Shown piece by piece: positions 20,455 through 23,741 of a DNA stretch of 23,741 nucleotides; positions within the stretch are counted from its first letter, which is position 1; each line of letters starts with the position of its first letter. The notes under the pieces were generated by a model. That model was not told where the DNA came from. It did not search any database and worked only from the letters and a program-made list of their open reading frames with translations. The translations under genes and the position numbers were made by a program. The stretch spans positions 1 through 23,741 of IMG/VR virus record IMGVR_UViG_3300023176_003920, one strand, 5' to 3'. The stretch comes from a virus.

Positions 20455-21351
20455 ATGCCTGCACAACCAATAGCATATGTTGGAGATAAGTTTGTTCTTG
20501 GTCCACTAGATTATTCATTTTTACCAGCGGTTCCAGCTATTCCTGGTACAGGTGTTTTGAATGGACCGGTATGGATTGGTCTCGGTGGTGCGCCAGGTAT
20601 TCCTCAAGCTAACTGCATGATAGGTCCTGGAGTTACTCAGCCAATATCATTACAAATTTTGGGGATTTGTAATCACTATGGAGTCTATAATAGATTTGCA
20701 ATTTCTAATGTTACAGGTCTAACTACAAAAGTTGGTGCAACTCTTAGAGCTGCATTGAGTGGAACTACGGGAGTAAATATCAAATCTGCTTTGAATGCTG
20801 GATCAGCATTGAATGTATTCACAACTGTAAATGTGGATACAGTGTGTAGAGCGGCCACATTTGTTGGTGATATTACGGCTACTACTGGGATTAACGCACA
20901 AGCAGCAGCTGCTATTGCCAAGGCAGCTGCATCACCACCAAAAGGATTTGATATGCATCACCCAACCAAGAAAGGTTGGAGACTGACCCATATTTGTATT
21001 GAAGGTCCAGAAGCTGCAGTATATTATCGTGGAAAACTACAAGGATCTAATTACATTGAATTACCAGAATATTGGAGAGGATTAGTCGATTCGGAGACAA
21101 TAACAGTACAATTAACTCCTATTGGAAATTATCAAGAGTTATACTATGAAATTTCTGATTGGGGAACAAAGATAAAGGTTCTAAATAACGCAGGTAGTGC
21201 AGTAAACTGTAGTTTTGTAGTATTTGGTGAAAGAAAAGACGTTGACAAAATAGTCGTAGAATATGAAGGAAAAATAGAAGATTATCCAGGAAGAGATCAA
21301 AGATCAATTGTAGGATATCATTATGATTATAGAAAAGGAGTGAATGGATAA
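20455..21351 (+). CDS. Probable spike-tip protein: PAAR-like N-terminus plus IEGPE domain (298 aa)
   Basis: Preceded by a TAGGAG ribosome site. Residues 1-75 are Gly/Pro-rich with hydrophobic turns (PIAYVGDKFVLGPLDYS, GTGVLNGPVWIGLGGAPGIP, MIGPGVTQP), which resembles PAAR tip proteins (T4 gp5.4 lies just after gp5). No clear PAAR metal ligands can be confirmed. Residues 85-160 are Ala/Thr/Val-rich. Residues 164-270 hold the domain known from cyanophage tail and fibre proteins: HHPTKKGWRLTHICIEGPEA, VYYRGKL, IELPEYWRGLVD and a beta end NCSFVVFGERKDV. The function of that domain is unknown. The protein could instead be a fibre or tail-tip protein; the tip role is inferred from gene order. Confidence 0.55.
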   Translation: MPAQPIAYVGDKFVLGPLDYSFLPAVPAIPGTGVLNGPVWIGLGGAPGIPQANCMIGPGVTQPISLQILGICNHYGVYNRFAISNVTGLTTKVGATLRAALSGTTGVNIKSALNAGSALNVFTTVNVDTVCRAATFVGDITATTGINAQAAAAIAKAAASPPKGFDMHHPTKKGWRLTHICIEGPEAAVYYRGKLQGSNYIELPEYWRGLVDSETITVQLTPIGNYQELYYEISDWGTKIKVLNNAGSAVNCSFVVFGERKDVDKIVVEYEGKIEDYPGRDQRSIVGYHYDYRKGVNG

Positions 21352-23063
21352 TGCCAACAGGAATAGGAACAACTGCTAGAGTATCTAAAGAAACAAGTGA
21401 ACAACAGACTTATATTCAAAGTGCTTTAGGACTAAGCACATCAAATTCCCCAAAGAAATCTAATAGAATTAAGGATTCTTTGAGGGCAGATATTGAGTCA
21501 AAGTCAACACAAGCAGAGCAAGTTAATGATATTCTATTACTTCTGGACATTGATCTTGATCAATACGATGAATTGATAGTTAATATTGATGAAAAAATAC
21601 CATCACCCATAACAGAAATAAACACAAAAATTACTGCGGTACAGGATGCTTATAGGAATAGGGTTTCTATAGGGTGCAAAAGTGACCTTGAGTGGGTATT
21701 CCAATCGAGTAAAACTGTTACCGGTTTTGGTAGTGATGGAAGTCCATTCACTCAAACATATTCCACATATAAGGTGGAGAAAGATTCTTCAGAATATAGA
21801 ACAATAAACTATTATGGTGCAAAATATTTCAAAAGACCGAAAGATCGTGACTATGGATCTAGTGCAGTAAAAGAAATTCCCAGTGCCTCTGTAGGTATTG
21901 GTAGCACATATATGATAATCAATGATTCCACTGAAGATTCTAATGGATTTACTGTCTTATCTGGTATTCAAACTAACGATACAATAACTGACTCTATTGA
22001 ACAACCAACAATTTTTGTTATTGGAGAATTGCCAGAAGTAGTTGGATTTGGGTCAACATCTTTATTGGGAGTAAGTACTACTTTTGGTGGAAGTATATCA
22101 TTTGGATCAACAATACTTGCCTATACAGGAATAAACACAACAGCAGGTATAACAACTGGAGATACTATATGGAGGACAGGGATTACATCGAGTGATAGTG
22201 TTGTAGTTGGATTCGGTACAACGTCGATAGAAGTTGTTGGAGTCAATACTTTGGGCGTAACTACAACTTTTGAACTTGATACCACTTCTATAATTTTAAG
22301 TCAACCAGCTATTGCATCAACATCACAATCAATCTTCAACGTTGGAATTTTCACTTCATATCCAACAATATTCATTAGTACAACTTCTGAAGTAGGGACA
22401 GAAGATGATAATTTCTTTGTTATTAGGCAGACTGGAAGTGATGAAAATTTTGATCCTGCTACAAGTGGAGAAAATCCAGTAGAGGTGGGACTAATAAAAA
22501 ATAGTTCTAAGACTGGATATGGTCACAAATTAAATTTAATTAACAATGGAAATCCAGACGTAACTAGAACTTATATCGAACAAGTTGACCCAGAACCATC
22601 TGTAGGCGCTGGATTTGCGTCTTACTATGAAGGGACGGAACAATGGCCTGGAATAAGAATTCCTATTTTGGGTGGACCTGGTGGAACTACTGTTATTGGA
22701 TATAATTTCTCTTATGCTTCAGAAGGACAAACTCTAACGGTGTTAGCCGGAGTTGGTACAATTGCATCTTCAGGTATTGGATATTCTGGTGTAAGTGCTG
22801 CAAATCCAAGTGTTGCTACTTGTAATGCAGCCGATGCAGCAATCTCTACAGCAGAATCAGAATTGAATAGTATAAAAACTCAAAATTTACCGATAGTAAA
22901 TGATTATATCTCAAAAACTTCTACACTGCGAAGAATAAGAGACACAAAACAAAGTCAAGCTTGGAATTATAGAAGAGGGAGAGGATCATTAAACAATGAA
23001 GTAAAACAGTTAAGATTGGATCTCAAGACTCTCCAAGGCATAGATTTTGATGATTTTGAATGA
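21351..23063 (+). CDS. Cyanophage virion structural protein with terminal coiled coils (570 aa)
   Basis: The ATG overlaps the previous stop by one base. The N-terminus (KSTQAEQVNDILLLLDID ... ITEINTKITAVQDAYRNRV) and the C-terminus (DAAISTAESELNSIK ... SLNNEVKQLRLDLKTLQGI) have heptad-like helices, so the two ends probably form coiled coils. The middle (120-480) is Thr/Ser/Gly-rich and beta-like, with many G-[FIV]-G-[ST]-[ST] units (VGIGSTYM, VGFGSTSLLG, VGFGTTSIEVVGV). Proteins of this composition are common in cyanophage virions. It is the last gene of the hub operon, and I infer a tail-associated structural role, possibly a whisker- or fibre-like part. No enzyme motifs are seen. Confidence 0.7.
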   Translation: MPTGIGTTARVSKETSEQQTYIQSALGLSTSNSPKKSNRIKDSLRADIESKSTQAEQVNDILLLLDIDLDQYDELIVNIDEKIPSPITEINTKITAVQDAYRNRVSIGCKSDLEWVFQSSKTVTGFGSDGSPFTQTYSTYKVEKDSSEYRTINYYGAKYFKRPKDRDYGSSAVKEIPSASVGIGSTYMIINDSTEDSNGFTVLSGIQTNDTITDSIEQPTIFVIGELPEVVGFGSTSLLGVSTTFGGSISFGSTILAYTGINTTAGITTGDTIWRTGITSSDSVVVGFGTTSIEVVGVNTLGVTTTFELDTTSIILSQPAIASTSQSIFNVGIFTSYPTIFISTTSEVGTEDDNFFVIRQTGSDENFDPATSGENPVEVGLIKNSSKTGYGHKLNLINNGNPDVTRTYIEQVDPEPSVGAGFASYYEGTEQWPGIRIPILGGPGGTTVIGYNFSYASEGQTLTVLAGVGTIASSGIGYSGVSAANPSVATCNAADAAISTAESELNSIKTQNLPIVNDYISKTSTLRRIRDTKQSQAWNYRRGRGSLNNEVKQLRLDLKTLQGIDFDDFE

Positions 23064-23068
23064 AGCCC

Positions 23069-23097
23069 TTGACACGGGAACTCGGTTAGTCTACTAT
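23069..23097 (+). promoter_or_regulatory. Sigma70-like promoter for the right-hand small-gene cluster
   Basis: TTGACA (23069-23074), a 17-base spacer and TACTAT (23092-23097) lie in the 59-base gap after the structural operon. The flanking sequence (cccTTGACA) resembles the gp32 promoter (ggcTTGACA), suggesting a shared early/middle class served by host sigma factor. Transcription would begin about 23104, just before the ATG at 23123. Confidence 0.7.
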
Positions 23098-23122
23098 GGA
23101 TCCGTAAACAAAAAGTTTTCAA

Positions 23123-23299
23123 ATGATCACTGACCGCGAAACCATCAAGTCTCTCTGGGAACTCCATGAAGACACCGCAGAGTATTTTTGTGATGAGAAT
23201 TTTCCCATGAGCGGTGAACTCTACTGGACTATGGTAGAGTGTTTTGCAACTGCAAAACTTGCAGAAATTCGCGGGGAGATTGATTCTGATGATGTTTGA
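23123..23299 (+). CDS. Hypothetical protein (58 aa)
   Basis: An acidic helical ORF starts 26 bases after the promoter: MITDRETIKSLWELHEDTAE ... SGELYWTMVECFATAKLAEIR, ending EIDSDDV. No strong Shine-Dalgarno sequence is seen (AAAAGTTTTCAA precedes it), so the leader is short. Two cysteines occur (YFCDENF and VECFA). The higher G+C and cgc/ctc codons contrast with the structural genes to the left and resemble gp32, consistent with an early-expressed gene. I do not recognise it. Confidence 0.65.
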   Translation: MITDRETIKSLWELHEDTAEYFCDENFPMSGELYWTMVECFATAKLAEIRGEIDSDDV

Positions 23300-23477
23300 T
23301 GAACCTCTACTAAATTCCCTTCAGGGTACAATGGCTACTATTGACCCATACTCAGTTAAACGCCAAGCCATTGGAGAATATCGTATGGATTTGATTGAAG
23401 AACGATTGTCCAAGATTGAACAACGATTCAACGATCTTATCTGGCAACTTAAAATCGAATTTTACGAGGGAAAATGA
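23289..23477 (+). CDS. Hypothetical protein with C-terminal helix (62 aa)
   Basis: The frame is open from ATG 23244, but starts at 23289 or 23292 (MMFDEPLL) follow a GGGGAG site at 23272-23277 and overlap the preceding stop, the usual arrangement here. ATG 23331 (MATIDPYSVKRQ) with a nearby AGGG is another option. The product has a long charged helix, YRMDLIEERLSKIEQRFNDL, probably a coiled coil, followed by WQLKIEFYEGK. Function unknown; it is part of the small-gene cluster. Confidence 0.6.
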   Translation: MMFDEPLLNSLQGTMATIDPYSVKRQAIGEYRMDLIEERLSKIEQRFNDLIWQLKIEFYEGK

Positions 23478-23741
23478 CCTACGAAGCAGAAGTTCAATTC
23501 AAGTTTGATGCTACGTTCACTCCTAAATTTGGGACATCATCCTGGACTGATGATGATTACATTCCTGAAGAGCATTACCTGATCACTGCACCAGCAGCAG
23601 ATCTCAATGCCAAACAGTATTTCAAGTTATTTGAGAAGTTCATGCTATGTGTAGGCATGGATCCCAAATCTATTCGCAGTGGTGCTATGTCGTTGGTATT
23701 CAATGAGTATGTGAATGAAGAAGAGCAGCGTAAGGTCTGTA
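23474..23741 (+). CDS. Hypothetical protein, partial at window end
   Basis: The ATG overlaps the preceding stop by four bases (ATGA), with GAGGG upstream at 23466-23470. The 89 visible codons (MTYEAEVQFKFDATFTPK, DDDYIPEEHYLITAPAADLN, FEKFMLCVGMDPKSIRSGAM, NEYVNEEEQRKVC) show an acidic mixed alpha/beta protein with no motif I recognise. The reading frame is open to the edge of the window, so the C-terminus is missing. It continues the small-gene cluster. Confidence 0.65.
   Translation, partial: MTYEAEVQFKFDATFTPKFGTSSWTDDDYIPEEHYLITAPAADLNAKQYFKLFEKFMLCVGMDPKSIRSGAMSLVFNEYVNEEEQRKVC

Overview
The window is a compact, AT-rich stretch of a T4-like cyanophage genome (a myovirus of marine Synechococcus/Prochlorococcus). 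The evidence is the combination of T4 core genes (gp32, gp33, gp59, gp4, gp48, gp53, gp26, gp27, gp5) with genes typical of cyanophages: thyX, phoH, a 2OG-Fe(II) oxygenase, a DUF1825-like pair and a CP12-like protein. Genes are packed with overlaps or gaps of a few bases. No stretch over 300 bases lacks a gene, and I see no tRNA, rRNA, IS element or CRISPR array.

Layout. (1) Bases 1-5724, plus strand: the end of thyX, two small ORFs, phoH, an oxygenase, a PD-(D/E)XK exonuclease, the late-transcription coactivator gp33, the helicase loader gp59, a DUF1825-like gene pair, a small ORF, then gp32 behind its own sigma70-like promoter and a 38-residue putative membrane protein. This is the nucleotide, replication and transcription-switch block. 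(2) A symmetric hairpin at 5728-5754 separates convergent transcription. (3) Bases 5755-10491, minus strand: gp4, an unknown protein, gp48 and a greatly enlarged gp53, read from a perfect T4-type late promoter (TATAAATA) at 10518-10511. (4) Bases 10520-23063, plus strand: the baseplate hub and tail-core operon: a gp54-like tube-fold protein, gp26, a small gp51-position ORF, two tape-measure-like proteins carrying different peptidoglycan hydrolases, gp27, a CP12-like protein, gp5, a separate beta-helix spike, a possible tip protein and a coiled-coil structural protein. (5) Bases 23069-23741: a second sigma70-like promoter and a run of small unknown genes cut by the window end.

Most interesting points. 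The gp26/small-ORF junction carries what looks like a complete programmed -1 frameshift cassette (upstream Shine-Dalgarno-like GGAGGG, in-frame T TTT TTC, 7-base spacer, 9-bp stem-loop). It sits just before the tape-measure gene, the position of the G/GT tail-assembly chaperones of other tailed phages. A CP12-like Calvin-cycle inhibitor lies inside the structural operon between gp27 and gp5. gp53 contains a nested insertion (a GxGYxxxPTVT repeat array interrupted by a beta-propeller), and the same type of repeat recurs in gp5. gp5 has lost its lysozyme domain, while SleB-like and M23 hydrolase domains are found on the two preceding tape-measure-like proteins.
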